Below are positions 32,558 through 41,976 of a stretch of 55,662 nt of DNA, piece after piece (within the stretch, counting starts at the first letter, position 1; every line of letters starts with the position of its first letter). The position numbers and the translations under genes were made by a program. Below the pieces are notes generated by a model. That model was given only the letters and a program-made list of their open reading frames with translations. It was not told the DNA's origin and ran no database searches. This DNA is from Vacuolonema iberomarrocanum LEGE 07170 (lineage in GTDB: Bacteria; Cyanobacteriota; Cyanobacteriia; Elainellales; Elainellaceae): the NCBI GenBank assembly GCA_015207365.1, contig JADEXA010000049.1, positions 1 through 55,662 on the forward strand, written 5' to 3'.

Positions 32558-35320
32558 CTAAATCAGGTCTAGCTCTGCAGCTCGTTTCACTGCAGCCCGA
32601 CGATTGGTGACATTGAGTTTGCTGTAGATGCGCTTGGTATGGGTGCGCACGGTACTCAATGCCACGACCAATTCATTAGCGATTTCGGGGCCAGTGAGTT
32701 CGGTGTTGAGCAGTCGAAGAACCTCTAGTTCCCGTTGGCTGAGGGGTTCGATCAGCGTTTGTGGAGAAGCACCAACAGAAGCAATGGGAGCATCATCCTG
32801 TGGTTGTCCCCAGGTTTCTAAGGCAGTCAATAGTCGTTGGGTGTAGGTTGGGGTGATGTTGCGATTCATGCACTCCTGCAACAGTTGCACCATCGGGGCT
32901 CCACATTCTGCGAAGATGCGAATATGTCCCTCTGGTTCGGCTAGGGTAAGGGCGCGTTCTAGCGACGTAACTGCAGCCGAAAGATCCCCTTGGGCTTCCC
33001 TTGCCAGAGCCAGAACCACCAGAATTTTGATAATGCTACCCGTACGCTCTTGAGCTTCTGCGGCGGCCAGCAATTGAGTCAGGAGTGCGGTGACCTGATG
33101 CATCAGCTCATCTGTGCCATCGCGCCTGTATTGAGCAATCAAGACCCTGGCCAAGGTCAGGTGTTCGTATTCGCGTAGGTAGTCCGGCGGGTCGTCTACC
33201 GACAAACCGCACTCCCGTACCCAGCCCAGTGCTTCCGCCAGCCTTCCCTGCCTCAGCCACCACCGCACCCTTAAAGCCTGAGTCGGGCGCACATCTGGAA
33301 CTGGAATAGGCGTTCGGTAGTAGAGCCGTTCTGCCTCTTGAAGCTGGTCAAGGGCGGTCTCCAGATCGCCCTCGGCGGCTTTCAATTGTGCCTGCACCAC
33401 CCACCAAAGATATTTAGCCCCCGATAGTGATGCCTGCTGACGTAGCGTTTCACCGCTTAGCAACAGTTGGCTGGCAGCTACCAGATCGCCTTGTTCGTAG
33501 CGCAGTTCGCTCAAGGCCAAATACAGCTCTGGCGTACCCGGCAACACTGGGTCGCCCTGCTCTTTAGCCAACTGTAAGGACTGCTCACAGCTATTAATGC
33601 CCCGGTGGAGACGCCCCTGAGCCATGCTCATCTGCGCCAGGATCAATGTGCCACCAATGGCAATCTGAGTGAGCCCCATCTGCTTGAAAATTGCCAAACC
33701 CTCAGCAAAGGAACGGTAGCCAGCTTCTGGCCTGCCGCTGGTCCAGTAGCCGAGCCCAAGCAGGGCGGCTGTTGTACCTCGCTCGTACTCCTCATCTTCT
33801 GGCAACAGGTCGAGAGCCTGCTGAGCATAGGTCACCGTGCCAGACACATCCCTTAGCGCTTGAGCCCGATAGGCACGGGCATTGGCGATGGAGGCGGGTA
33901 AAGACCGCAACTGTGCATCGTCCGTTACAACGCTCTCAACCGCTAGCGATTCCTGTGAATCTGCGGCTGCTCCCATGCATCGTTCTGCATCTTGCAGGCG
34001 GGATTCAGCCGCGTCTAACTGGCCATCGTTCAACAGCACTAGGGCGTAGGCAACGCTGAGGACGGGCCGATTGCGAATCAGGGAATCAGGGAGTGATGTG
34101 ATCCAGCCCAATACAGTGGTTTCGCGCTGACGCCGACGCATGGTAGGCCACATCCGCTCGATCAGACCTGCCGCTCGCTCAAAATCTTGGGCGGCCAGGG
34201 CATGACGAATCGCATCAGAGAACAGATCATGCTGCTCGTACCATGCACTAGCTCGTCCGTGCAGGCTGGGTAGGCGTTCTGGCCATTCCATCAAGGCATG
34301 GGCCTGAAGCACATCGGCAAACAAGTGATGGTAACGGTACCATTGGCGCTTGTTATCCAATGGAATGAGAAACAGGTTGCCACGCTCTAGCGTTTCCAGC
34401 ATTCCCTGACCATCGTTTTGATCAGTAACGGCATCACATAGAGAACCGCTCAAGCGTTCCAAAATAGCGGTTTGCAACAAAAAGCGACGGACGCGATCGG
34501 GTTGCCGTTGTAAGACTTCTTCCAACAGATAGTCCACAATGTAGCGATCGTCTCCCGAAAAAGCCGCCACGAAATCAGGGATATCCTCGCGCCCTTGCAT
34601 GGATAGCGCCGCGAGTTGCAGTCCGGCGATCCAGCCTTCGGTCCGCTGCTCCAAGGCAGACACCTCCACAGCCGAAATCTCTAACCCCATCCCCTGGTTA
34701 AGGAAAGCCGCCGCTTCATCCGGCGTAAATCGTAGGTCGCTCACCCTAAGCTCAGTCAATTCTCCGTGAGATCTCAAACGCGCCAGAGATAAGGGCGGAT
34801 CGGCACGGCTGGCAATAATCAGATGCATTTTAGGAGGTAAATGGCTGAGCAAAAAGCTGATCCCGGTATGAATAGCCTGGGTCTCGATCGCATGGTAATC
34901 GTCAAGGATCAGGGTAATATCCACTTCAACCGCAGCAAGTTCATTGAGTAACGTCATCAAGACCGACTCAATCGGGGGTGGTTGCGGTGATTGCAGTAAC
35001 GAGAGCGATCGCTCTCCTAAGCTGGGTTGAATGTTCTGCAGAGCGGTGATTAGGTAGGTCCAGAAAATAGCCGGATCATTGTCGCTCGGGTCTAAGGAAA
35101 CCCAGGCAACGGGTCTCGTTGGTACGGCTGCCACCCATTCTGCCAGCAGCGTCGTTTTACCAAACCCGGCTGGGGCTGAGACCAATGTTAATTTGCGCTG
35201 CGGATGGATGCGATCGATTAGCCGCGATCGCGAGACCCGATCAGCAGACCATTTTGGGAGGTAGAGCTTGGTCTCCAGTAAAGGGAGGTCTGAAGTGATT
35301 GGTCTCGCCGAGACAGTCAT
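32558..35320 (-). CDS. MalT-like LuxR-family STAND regulator
   Basis: 920 aa from the ATG at 35320 (MTVSARPITSDLPLLETKLYLP), the usual start of this family; the frame runs on upstream to 35458. The NTPase domain has Walker A APAGFGKTT (49-57), VAWVSLDPSDNDP and ITLILDDYHAI (Walker B), HLIIASRADPPL (sensor) and EGWIAGLQLAALSMQGR. A long TPR-like helical region follows (about 400-840). The C-terminal LuxR HTH is PLSQRELEVLRLLNTELTGPEIANELVVALSTVRTHTKRIYSKL. Such proteins are signal-triggered ATPase switches that activate transcription. GC content is like the host's, unlike the kinase operon next to it. Confidence 0.93.
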   Translation of the reverse strand: MTVSARPITSDLPLLETKLYLPKWSADRVSRSRLIDRIHPQRKLTLVSAPAGFGKTTLLAEWVAAVPTRPVAWVSLDPSDNDPAIFWTYLITALQNIQPSLGERSLSLLQSPQPPPIESVLMTLLNELAAVEVDITLILDDYHAIETQAIHTGISFLLSHLPPKMHLIIASRADPPLSLARLRSHGELTELRVSDLRFTPDEAAAFLNQGMGLEISAVEVSALEQRTEGWIAGLQLAALSMQGREDIPDFVAAFSGDDRYIVDYLLEEVLQRQPDRVRRFLLQTAILERLSGSLCDAVTDQNDGQGMLETLERGNLFLIPLDNKRQWYRYHHLFADVLQAHALMEWPERLPSLHGRASAWYEQHDLFSDAIRHALAAQDFERAAGLIERMWPTMRRRQRETTVLGWITSLPDSLIRNRPVLSVAYALVLLNDGQLDAAESRLQDAERCMGAAADSQESLAVESVVTDDAQLRSLPASIANARAYRAQALRDVSGTVTYAQQALDLLPEDEEYERGTTAALLGLGYWTSGRPEAGYRSFAEGLAIFKQMGLTQIAIGGTLILAQMSMAQGRLHRGINSCEQSLQLAKEQGDPVLPGTPELYLALSELRYEQGDLVAASQLLLSGETLRQQASLSGAKYLWWVVQAQLKAAEGDLETALDQLQEAERLYYRTPIPVPDVRPTQALRVRWWLRQGRLAEALGWVRECGLSVDDPPDYLREYEHLTLARVLIAQYRRDGTDELMHQVTALLTQLLAAAEAQERTGSIIKILVVLALAREAQGDLSAAVTSLERALTLAEPEGHIRIFAECGAPMVQLLQECMNRNITPTYTQRLLTALETWGQPQDDAPIASVGASPQTLIEPLSQRELEVLRLLNTELTGPEIANELVVALSTVRTHTKRIYSKLNVTNRRAAVKRAAELDLI

Positions 35321-35709
35321 AGATACGTTTTTATGCTTTAAGAGACCTCTTGCAAAATGGAGACACAAGTTGAATTCAGAGGTTTTTCGACGATGCAGAG
35401 ATTGGGGCTTCCACCCTCGCAATCCTGTCTTTAAAGGTTGCGAGTTAGACATCAACAATTATGCGCTGCTCAAACAGGAAATTTCTAGGATAATACGCTC
35501 TGCTCGTCAAGACTCTCAGGCTTTCGGTTCAATCATCCTTTCTGGGTAATCCCTAAATTTCTCCAAAAGAAATAATTTGCAGGGTAAATTTGGGGTAAGA
35601 ATTTTCGAAGAATGCTGAAAACTCCATTTAGTGACTTTGCACTCAATTTGTAGTCGAGCGGTCAGGGGTTCAAATCCTCTCATCGGCTTTGAAGCTAAAA
35701 ACCCCAAGG
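35321..35709. other. Island right boundary region
   Basis: Between the MalT-like gene and the right attachment-like repeat (35654-35698). A short plus-strand frame across 35338-35549 has no family features. No integrase is found here, although tRNA-targeted islands commonly carry one next to an att site. Confidence 0.45.
35654..35698 (+). repeat. Attachment-site-like direct repeat, right copy (truncated tRNA-Thr)
   Basis: 3' half of tRNA-Thr plus 10 bases, matching 25199-25243 with one mismatch. The 5' half of a tRNA is absent, so it is not a functional tRNA. Confidence 0.88.
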
Positions 35710-37350
35710 TTATGCTGTAGCCTTGTGGCGGCAGTAGCAAGATGCCCGAATCGAAACTTCAGCGCGGGCGATCGCTTTGTCGAGTTGCAGTTTGATGTGA
35801 GCGGCTTCGACCGTTTCACCCCGATGCCTCAGACACTCGTGAAGACCATGTAAGCTCCAAACATTACTGGGATGCTGGCCAGCCCGGCTTAATGTTTTGT
35901 CTAACCCCAAGTCTGCTCGATAGATAGCTTCCGCTTCGTCGTAATGTTCTTGCTCCAACAACAACGCACCCAAGGCATGGCGAGTGGGCTGCATCCAGCC
36001 CCAGGGTTCGTCGTAGGGTAGGTTGTCATCTAACTCCACTGAGTGGCGCAAGTGCTCAAACGCCTTGCCATAATTCCCCTTGTGATATTCCAGCTCACCC
36101 AACAGCATCTGTTCGGCGACTTGGAGGATATCTCGACAGGTGTTATTAAAGATCATTCTGGTCTCTGGAACTCGCTGATACGCCTCATCGAAGCGCGTTC
36201 GTTCGGCGTCTGCCTCGGCATGTCGTCTCAGATTCGCGAGAGCGACCGTGCGCGAGTAACGCATCATCGCCGTGGTCACACAATACAACTCAGCATCCCC
36301 AGGAAGGGGCTGAGCCAGAATGTCTTCCCATAAGCCGAAGCGAATGAGGGCATGTTGCTTCATCGGTAAAAAGCCTTCAAACCAGTCAGCCATCGGACGC
36401 AAAAAGTCCTCGGGTAAGGCAGCCATCAGTTCGTCGGATGTCGCTAACGCCACAGTGGGTTGCCCTAAGAACATCGCGCCGTAAATCGTGAAGTGGTAGT
36501 TGTGAAGGCGATAGAGAGTGTAAAAGTTATCAGCTCCGACTTGCTCGACAAACTTTCGATCTGCTTGCGTCGCTCTTTGATTGCGAGACACAACATTCAC
36601 GTAATCGCCACAGAGCACATCAATGTGGGTCGCCATATGTAAGAGATGTCCCGCATCGGGAACTAGAGTGGTGAGGCGATCGCCCTGACGCAGCGCATGT
36701 TCGGGATGGGGCGACATCTCCACAAGATGAATGTACATATGCAGCAGTCCCGGATGTTCCCATGCCCCCTCTAACTGCTCAAAAGCCGTTTCAAGAACGG
36801 TCAGGGCTTCGAGCGTACTCGCCCCTGGAGCCGGTTGCCCCGAGGGCAGATCCCATAGCTGCCAAGGGGTTCTATTCATCAGTGCCTCGGCAAACAAGCA
36901 GCAGACATCAAGATCCTTGGGAAATGTCTGATAAACCTTACGCATGGCATCCGCGTAGGCATCGTTCCAGGGAGCAAAATCTTCAGCCGCTGGATTTTCT
37001 GGATATCGATGAGAGATAGCTTCAATGAGCGCTTGCTCAATAGGTGTCCCTTTATCTTTAAGGGCAGCTGCTTGGTTTATTGATTTCTTTGCGACTTCGA
37101 CAGCATCGGGCTTTTCCTCTTCTTCAAATGCTTCCCAGGGTTTGTTGTAATTTGGCCCGATGGCGTAAGCGATTCCCCAGTGAGCCATGGCGCATTTAGG
37201 GTCATCTTTTAAGGCTTTTTGAAAGCAAGCGATCGCCTCTTCGTGGTTATAGGCATAGATCCAGATCAGACCTCGGTCAAACCAGAGTTGGGCTGACGGT
37301 GAAGGTGTTGTGATAGCCCGAGAATAGCGCCCTAGATTGAAGTAATCCAT
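35710..37350 (-). CDS. Large TPR-repeat protein
   Basis: 546 aa from the ATG at 37350 (MDYFNLGRYSRAI). Several TPR-like helix pairs are visible: AQLWFDRGLIWIYAYNHEEAIACFQKALKDDPKCAMAHWGIAYAIG near the N terminus, and later LGELEYHKGNYGKAFEHLRHSVELD and GALLLEQEHYDEAEAIYRADLGLD. The middle holds conserved histidines (LHMYIHLVEMSPHPEHAL, GHLLHMATHIDVLCGDY) that could bind a metal. The family is widespread in bacteria, without assigned function. It begins just outside the right attachment-like repeat, so it is the first resident gene after the island. Confidence 0.85.
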   Translation of the reverse strand: MDYFNLGRYSRAITTPSPSAQLWFDRGLIWIYAYNHEEAIACFQKALKDDPKCAMAHWGIAYAIGPNYNKPWEAFEEEEKPDAVEVAKKSINQAAALKDKGTPIEQALIEAISHRYPENPAAEDFAPWNDAYADAMRKVYQTFPKDLDVCCLFAEALMNRTPWQLWDLPSGQPAPGASTLEALTVLETAFEQLEGAWEHPGLLHMYIHLVEMSPHPEHALRQGDRLTTLVPDAGHLLHMATHIDVLCGDYVNVVSRNQRATQADRKFVEQVGADNFYTLYRLHNYHFTIYGAMFLGQPTVALATSDELMAALPEDFLRPMADWFEGFLPMKQHALIRFGLWEDILAQPLPGDAELYCVTTAMMRYSRTVALANLRRHAEADAERTRFDEAYQRVPETRMIFNNTCRDILQVAEQMLLGELEYHKGNYGKAFEHLRHSVELDDNLPYDEPWGWMQPTRHALGALLLEQEHYDEAEAIYRADLGLDKTLSRAGQHPSNVWSLHGLHECLRHRGETVEAAHIKLQLDKAIARAEVSIRASCYCRHKATA

Positions 37351-37530
37351 GAACAACCACCTCATGATTTTATGGGTGGCTCTATTATCTCAAGGAGTAT
37401 CATGGGAGCTATTTTGATCAATATAAATTAATGTGTTTTGTGGCCTTACAAAGCTCCAAATCCCATGAAGTAAGGGCGGCTTTTTGGCTTTCAAACTATT
37501 ATTGGGTTCACTCAAATAAATAGCGCTATA

Positions 37531-38178
37531 TTAGCTTGCCCGTCGCTGTAGCCATCCCGTTAATAGGGCCAGGCCAAAGACCCCCAGCACCGCAAACACG
37601 ACGAGAAATACTTGCCCCCGCCCTGCCAAAATCCCGGCTCCTATCGCGACGACGGGAGGGTTAGAAATCGCAATGCTGAGAATCAAAGCAGGTAGAAACT
37701 TGCGCCAAGGGGCTCGGGAAATGCCGATGCCATAGGCCACGAAATCGAAGAATCCGGTCATCAAAAAGGCCACCATCAGGAAAAAATTCTGTTCCAGGTG
37801 CTTTTGGGCAAAGCGATCGACTCGGTACATAAAGCGATCGCCCACCAGTCGCTGCACCCCTTCTCGCCCATAGGTTGAAGCTAGCCAAAAGCTAAGCGAA
37901 CAAGAGAGTAGATCCGACAGACACACCACGATCAGCCCCTGACCAAACCCCAGCAATCCCCCAGCCAAGATCGAGTACGCCTCAGATGGCAGTGCTGGAA
38001 TGACAACGCTTGTAAAGCGCAACACAAATAATCCTAGCGGTGCCCAGATTCCCAGCCGTTCGACATAGGCTCGAATGGTTTCCTCGTTGAGCCCAAATCG
38101 ATTGAGCAAAATGATAGGGAGTGCCACCAGAGCTACGAGCAGGACAATACCGATGATTCTGAGGGTGAGCTTGTTCAT
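37531..38178 (-). CDS. TVP38/TMEM64 (VTT/DedA superfamily) membrane protein
   Basis: 215 aa from the ATG at 38178 (MNKLTLRIIGIVLLVALV). Five to six hydrophobic helices. The VTT core includes FTSVVIPALPSEAYSILAGGLLGFGQGLIVVCLSDLLSCSLSFWLASTYGREGV, with the family F-x-x-x-x-(P)-x-x-P/G pattern, and later FFDFVAYGIGISRAPWRKFLPALI. DedA/VTT proteins act as lipid scramblases or flippases for carriers such as undecaprenyl phosphate; the substrate for this subgroup is unknown. Confidence 0.87.
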   Translation of the reverse strand: MNKLTLRIIGIVLLVALVALPIILLNRFGLNEETIRAYVERLGIWAPLGLFVLRFTSVVIPALPSEAYSILAGGLLGFGQGLIVVCLSDLLSCSLSFWLASTYGREGVQRLVGDRFMYRVDRFAQKHLEQNFFLMVAFLMTGFFDFVAYGIGISRAPWRKFLPALILSIAISNPPVVAIGAGILAGRGQVFLVVFAVLGVFGLALLTGWLQRRAS

Positions 38179-38264
38179 ATTTATATTTGGCCAGGGTATG
38201 AAACACCGTTTCAACGGTTTGCAAGCAAGTGTTACGCGTAGACCTCAGGGTTGTCTAGGGTTTG

Positions 38265-38366
38265 ATATCACATCCGATTAAATCGCCGTAAAAGTCAACT
38301 ATCGTTTGCGCCTGCTACAAAGCAGCGGACGCAAACGATAGTTGGTCTCTGCAACCAGATTTGATA
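38265..38366. repeat. Inverted-repeat element, family A copy 6 (decayed)
   Basis: Keeps AACTATCGTTTGCGCCTGCT and its near complement but the outer ends are eroded (ATATCACATCCG; CCAGATTTGATA). Confidence 0.8.
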
Positions 38367-38382
38367 GGACAGTGTAACAATC

Positions 38383-38473
38383 AGGACTTACGCAAAACTT
38401 GCATCGTCCTGATTGAATTCGTTGATGATGTGACCGTGCTGCGGCCACACCATCAACAAAATACGTAAGTCCT
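38383..38473. repeat. 91-bp element with 10-bp terminal inverted repeats
   Basis: Ends AGGACTTACG and CGTAAGTCCT. Inside, TGATGGTGTGGCCGCAGCAC-type pairing (GTTGATGATGTGACCGTGC / complement) is partial. AGGACTTACGCAAAA ends are common on small cyanobacterial repeats and some insertion sequences; no transposase here. Together with A6 it fills the 38179-38495 gap. Confidence 0.7.
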
Positions 38474-38495
38474 AACAAGGATAAATAGGGTAGAT

Positions 38496-39281
38496 ATGCC
38501 TCCAATTTTCTGGCTAAAACAACCGACCACTGGAACGCTGCCGATTCTGGCGAATCTTCCTCATAGTGGTCTTTTTGTTCCTGGAACTATGCGCCAGCAG
38601 CTTGGAGCCGATCACCAGGCTTTCTTACCCCATCAGGACTGGCATTTGGATCAGCTCTACGATTTTTTGCCGGAGCTGGGCATCACGATGTTGCAGGCGA
38701 CCCATAGCCGTTATGTGGTGGATTTGAATCGATCGCTCAAACTCCCATACTTTGGCAATTTTTGGAGCACTGTAGTGGCCGAGAAAACCGCCTTCAATGT
38801 GCCTCTATACGAGACTTCGCCCTCGTCTGAAGAGATTGAGCAACGGCTGGAGGATTTTTATCGGCCCTATCACGCTGAGCTAGCGGATCAACTCAATCGG
38901 CTGGTCGAGAAATTCCAAAAGGTTTACCTGTTCGATCTCCATAGCTTCTATGGCCCTATCACTGATGATATTTGTTTGGGGAATGCCAATGGCAAAAGCT
39001 GCTCGGATTCGCTCGTGGATATCGTGGATAAAGCGTTTGCGGCGGAAGGCTTCGGAGTTGTGCGAAACAAAGTTTTTAATGGGGGATACATCACGCGGCA
39101 TTACGGCAATCTACCGAATGTTGAGGCGCTACAAATTGAGGTACGCTATCCCGTTTACTTGGAGGAGAACCAATTGGATCAGCCCATGATTCCTGATTGG
39201 CAGGTTTCCTCATTCGACCTAGCAAAGCCGCGTTTCGAAAGGGCTTTCAGGCATATTGTTGAAGCATTGTCTCAAGATTGA
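38496..39281 (+). CDS. N-formylglutamate amidohydrolase family protein
   Basis: 261 aa. LANLPHSGLFVPGTMR (about 18-33), QDWHLDQLYDFLPELGITMLQATHSRYVVDLNR (about 47-79) and LFDLHSFYGP (about 146-155) carry the H-S-G, D-W-H, R-Y-V-x-D-x-N and D-x-H-S motifs of the family, which bind the zinc. LQIEVRYPVYLEE is the C-terminal motif. Known members hydrolyse N-formylglutamate in histidine breakdown; the rest of that pathway is not seen here, so the real substrate may differ. Confidence 0.9.
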   Translation: MPPIFWLKQPTTGTLPILANLPHSGLFVPGTMRQQLGADHQAFLPHQDWHLDQLYDFLPELGITMLQATHSRYVVDLNRSLKLPYFGNFWSTVVAEKTAFNVPLYETSPSSEEIEQRLEDFYRPYHAELADQLNRLVEKFQKVYLFDLHSFYGPITDDICLGNANGKSCSDSLVDIVDKAFAAEGFGVVRNKVFNGGYITRHYGNLPNVEALQIEVRYPVYLEENQLDQPMIPDWQVSSFDLAKPRFERAFRHIVEALSQD

Positions 39282-39381
39282 CAGGCATACGCGGATTTTT
39301 TCTACGTTATACAAGAATCAGACTTTGTAGTGATGGATAGATGGCTGAGGTCTCAGTTTTTGCACAGGGGAGTTACTGACG

Positions 39382-39999
39382 ATGAATGACCGTCTGACCC
39401 AGGAACAGTTGTCTAAAATCGTTGCCGAAGCGAGCCGCATCGCCGATCGGCAGGAGATGGATCGGGCGCAGGTGGAGCAGGTGCTGATCGATCTCAACCT
39501 GTCGCCGGATTTGCTGGATGAGGCGATGGTGCAGTTGCAGCGGCGGGAAGCGCTAGCTGTGCAACGCCGACGAACGACGATGATCGCCCTGACGATCGCT
39601 CTAGCAATCTTCGCCATCATGGGATATTTTGCTGTTGATCAGTGGCGCTATGGGCGGGCGATCGCCCAGCTTTCCACTGTGCAAGATCGTCTCACCTTTA
39701 CCGACGATGATGGAGGGTCGCTCACCCAGGTTAATCGTCAAGCCAGCCCGGAGATCGTCTATCGGGTCACGTTGTCGAATGCCCCGGTCGATCAACGGTT
39801 GTCATTGTCCTGCCAGTGGGAAGCGCCCACGGGAGACATCCTGCGAGAAAATCGCTATCAGACACGCCGCATTACGACACCGACCTGGAACACCTACTGC
39901 CGCCATCAGTTTGGGACGGCATCGCCGGGGGGTACCTGGACGGTGCGGATGCAGTTGGGCGATCGCATCCTCAGCGACGAAACCTTTGAGGTGCGCTAA
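39382..39999 (+). CDS. Single-span membrane protein, unknown function
   Basis: 205 aa. N-terminal helical region 1-60 (LTQEQLSKIVAEASRIADRQEMDRAQVEQVLIDLNLSPDLLDEAMVQL), a membrane helix about 65-83 (TMIALTIALAIFAIMGYFAV), then an extracytoplasmic beta-rich domain (RVTLSNAPVDQRLSLSCQWEAPTGDILRENRY...GTWTVRMQLGDRILSDETFEVR) ending at the C terminus. The outer domain looks immunoglobulin-like, but I cannot place it in a named family with certainty. 43 bp before the synthetase-like gene on the same strand. Confidence 0.65.
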   Translation: MNDRLTQEQLSKIVAEASRIADRQEMDRAQVEQVLIDLNLSPDLLDEAMVQLQRREALAVQRRRTTMIALTIALAIFAIMGYFAVDQWRYGRAIAQLSTVQDRLTFTDDDGGSLTQVNRQASPEIVYRVTLSNAPVDQRLSLSCQWEAPTGDILRENRYQTRRITTPTWNTYCRHQFGTASPGGTWTVRMQLGDRILSDETFEVR

Positions 40000-40041
40000 T
40001 CTTTGGAGCGAAACGGCTAGATTAATCGACCGGGGCGCAAG

Positions 40042-41928
40042 ATGGCAGCATTGCCTGGGCCAGACAATTGTGACCAACAAACGGTGAAGGCGATCGCACC
40101 GTTCCTCTCTGAAACGATTCCCCTATCGCAGCATGGGTTGGGGTTTTGGGGTGTGGGTGAACCAAATGCAGTGCGGCACAAAGTTTGTGTAGCACTGGAG
40201 CGTTTGGGCTTGGCATTCCCGCAGAAAACTTCTGTGGTGCGGTCTGGGAGAGAAGGAGCGATCGTGAGTGGCTTTCTCTGCCCAGCCCAGCCTGATTTTT
40301 GGGAGAAATGTGGGAATCAAGGCGAGTTTGCCGAAAATCCGGCGATCGCCCTATCGGCATCGGGCGGTCTCACCTGCGAGCTGGAACCGGGGATGCCTGT
40401 GCCAGATGCCTGGATTCGCTTGGGGGAACGGCTGACGTTGGGACGCGATCCGTTTGGGCGCGTGCCCCTGTTCTGGATGGTGCGCGAGGAAATTCTGTGG
40501 TTTTCCACCCAATTGCGTTGGCTGGTGGCGCTGCAGGAACAGAGGCCAGAGATTTCGGTGCCGGGACTGTATGGCTACGCGGGCTGTTCCTACGTGCCGA
40601 CGCCTTGGACCCCCATCGCTGGAATTCATGCTGTGCCTGCTGCCACGGAGATGTGCTGGCAGAAGACGGCGGCGGGGGACTGGCGAACAGCATCCCGTCG
40701 CTACTGGCAATGGCAACAAGCGGCAGACCAGATTACGGAGGAAGGCGAGGCGATCGCCCAACTCCACACCCTACTCCAGAGCGCTATCCAGCGGCAGTTA
40801 TCCCATCTCCCTGGCGGCAAGGTCGGCGTATTGCTGTCGGGGGGGCTAGACTCGTCCATTGTGGCGGCGTTGCTGGTGCAGGCGGGGGTGGAGGTGCAAG
40901 CCTATACCTTGGACTTGGGCGAGGTGAAAGAGTCGGAGCTTCCCTATGCGCAACAGGTGGCGGACTTTCTGCGAATTCCCTTGACCTCGATTCCGGTTGC
41001 ACCCCGGCAAGTACGACGGGCGATCGCCGCTACCGCTCAAGCCCTTGACCAGCCCTTTGGCGATGGGGTTACGGTGCCGTTTTATCTGTTGAACCAGCGG
41101 GCAGCGGCGGATGTGGATGTGATTTTTAATGGGGAAAATGGCGATCAGCTTTTTGCCGGGTGGACGAACAAACCGCTGATTGCAGCCGGGATTTATCACG
41201 CCACCCAACCGCAGGGTGGCACGGACTTGTCCCAGCATTATCTCCGTACGTTCCATCGGCTCTATGGCTACGAGCGACAGGCATTTGCGCCCGACCTATG
41301 GCCCCAAATCGAGTCCTGCAATTCCCTAGGCTGGCTGGATGATGCCCTTTCTTCTGACGATTGCCAGGACTTTTTGCACCAGATGCGCCGAGCTACGCTG
41401 ATGCTGAAGGGGGCACAAAATATCCAACCCCGCGCCACGGCTTTGGCTTGGGCTCATGACTTGCAGGTGCGATCGCCCTTTTGTGATATTGCCCTCAGTC
41501 AATGGGCCTTTCGGTTGGCGGGGTCGTTGCAACTCCAGGGGTCGTGCGAAAAATATATCCTCAAGCGCGCTGTGGAAGGATGGTTGCCGCCGGAGGTGGT
41601 GTGGCGGGAGAAGCGGGGCATGGGCGTTCCCCTAACGACATGGTGCTTCGGTGGCTTGTGGCACGACCTGGGGCGCTGGCTCAATCCGGCGACTCTGCGG
41701 CGTGAGGGGCTATGGCATCCCCAGCTACCGCTACGGGTAGTCAAGCGACAGTTGGGCAACCTCCAGGGACGGCGCATGGGCGAAATCCTCTGGCTGCTGG
41801 TAATGTGGCAAATGTGGCGCGCCGAAGTGCTGGGCGATCGCCCCACCAGACATGCATTTGACCATCCCTTCTGGCTCCCCTATGGAGTTTGGGACTTCCT
41901 GCGGCGCGAAGTGTTGAACGATAGCTGA
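40042..41928 (+). CDS. Asparagine-synthetase-like protein lacking the glutaminase cysteine
   Basis: 628 aa. The C-terminal two-thirds is the AsnB-type PP-loop synthetase: GVLLSGGLDSSIVAALL (about 268-284), VIFNGENGDQLFAGW (about 360-374), then ALAWAHDLQVRSPFCD and YILKRAVEGWLPPEVVWREKRGMGVPLTTW. The N-terminal third keeps a trace of the class II amidotransferase fold (LGRDPFGRVPLFW) but the protein begins MAALPGPDN, with no Cys2, so it cannot use glutamine in the standard way. Relatives that lost the cysteine make amide or cyclic bonds on other substrates. A second such protein lies at 46079, with the decarboxylase-fold gene next door. Confidence 0.87.
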   Translation: MAALPGPDNCDQQTVKAIAPFLSETIPLSQHGLGFWGVGEPNAVRHKVCVALERLGLAFPQKTSVVRSGREGAIVSGFLCPAQPDFWEKCGNQGEFAENPAIALSASGGLTCELEPGMPVPDAWIRLGERLTLGRDPFGRVPLFWMVREEILWFSTQLRWLVALQEQRPEISVPGLYGYAGCSYVPTPWTPIAGIHAVPAATEMCWQKTAAGDWRTASRRYWQWQQAADQITEEGEAIAQLHTLLQSAIQRQLSHLPGGKVGVLLSGGLDSSIVAALLVQAGVEVQAYTLDLGEVKESELPYAQQVADFLRIPLTSIPVAPRQVRRAIAATAQALDQPFGDGVTVPFYLLNQRAAADVDVIFNGENGDQLFAGWTNKPLIAAGIYHATQPQGGTDLSQHYLRTFHRLYGYERQAFAPDLWPQIESCNSLGWLDDALSSDDCQDFLHQMRRATLMLKGAQNIQPRATALAWAHDLQVRSPFCDIALSQWAFRLAGSLQLQGSCEKYILKRAVEGWLPPEVVWREKRGMGVPLTTWCFGGLWHDLGRWLNPATLRREGLWHPQLPLRVVKRQLGNLQGRRMGEILWLLVMWQMWRAEVLGDRPTRHAFDHPFWLPYGVWDFLRREVLNDS

Positions 41929-41976
41929 GGTAATCTTCAAGCAAAATAGTTTTGTTGACGTTTCTTGAAGACCATT

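Noticed and set aside
35268..35549. Possible integrase remnant at the right island edge
   Set aside because: I looked for tyrosine-recombinase motifs (R...HxxR...Y) because of the att repeat; none is present.
35516..35740. Minus-strand 74-codon frame across the truncated tRNA
   Set aside because: It translates the tRNA-Thr fragment antisense; no family features.
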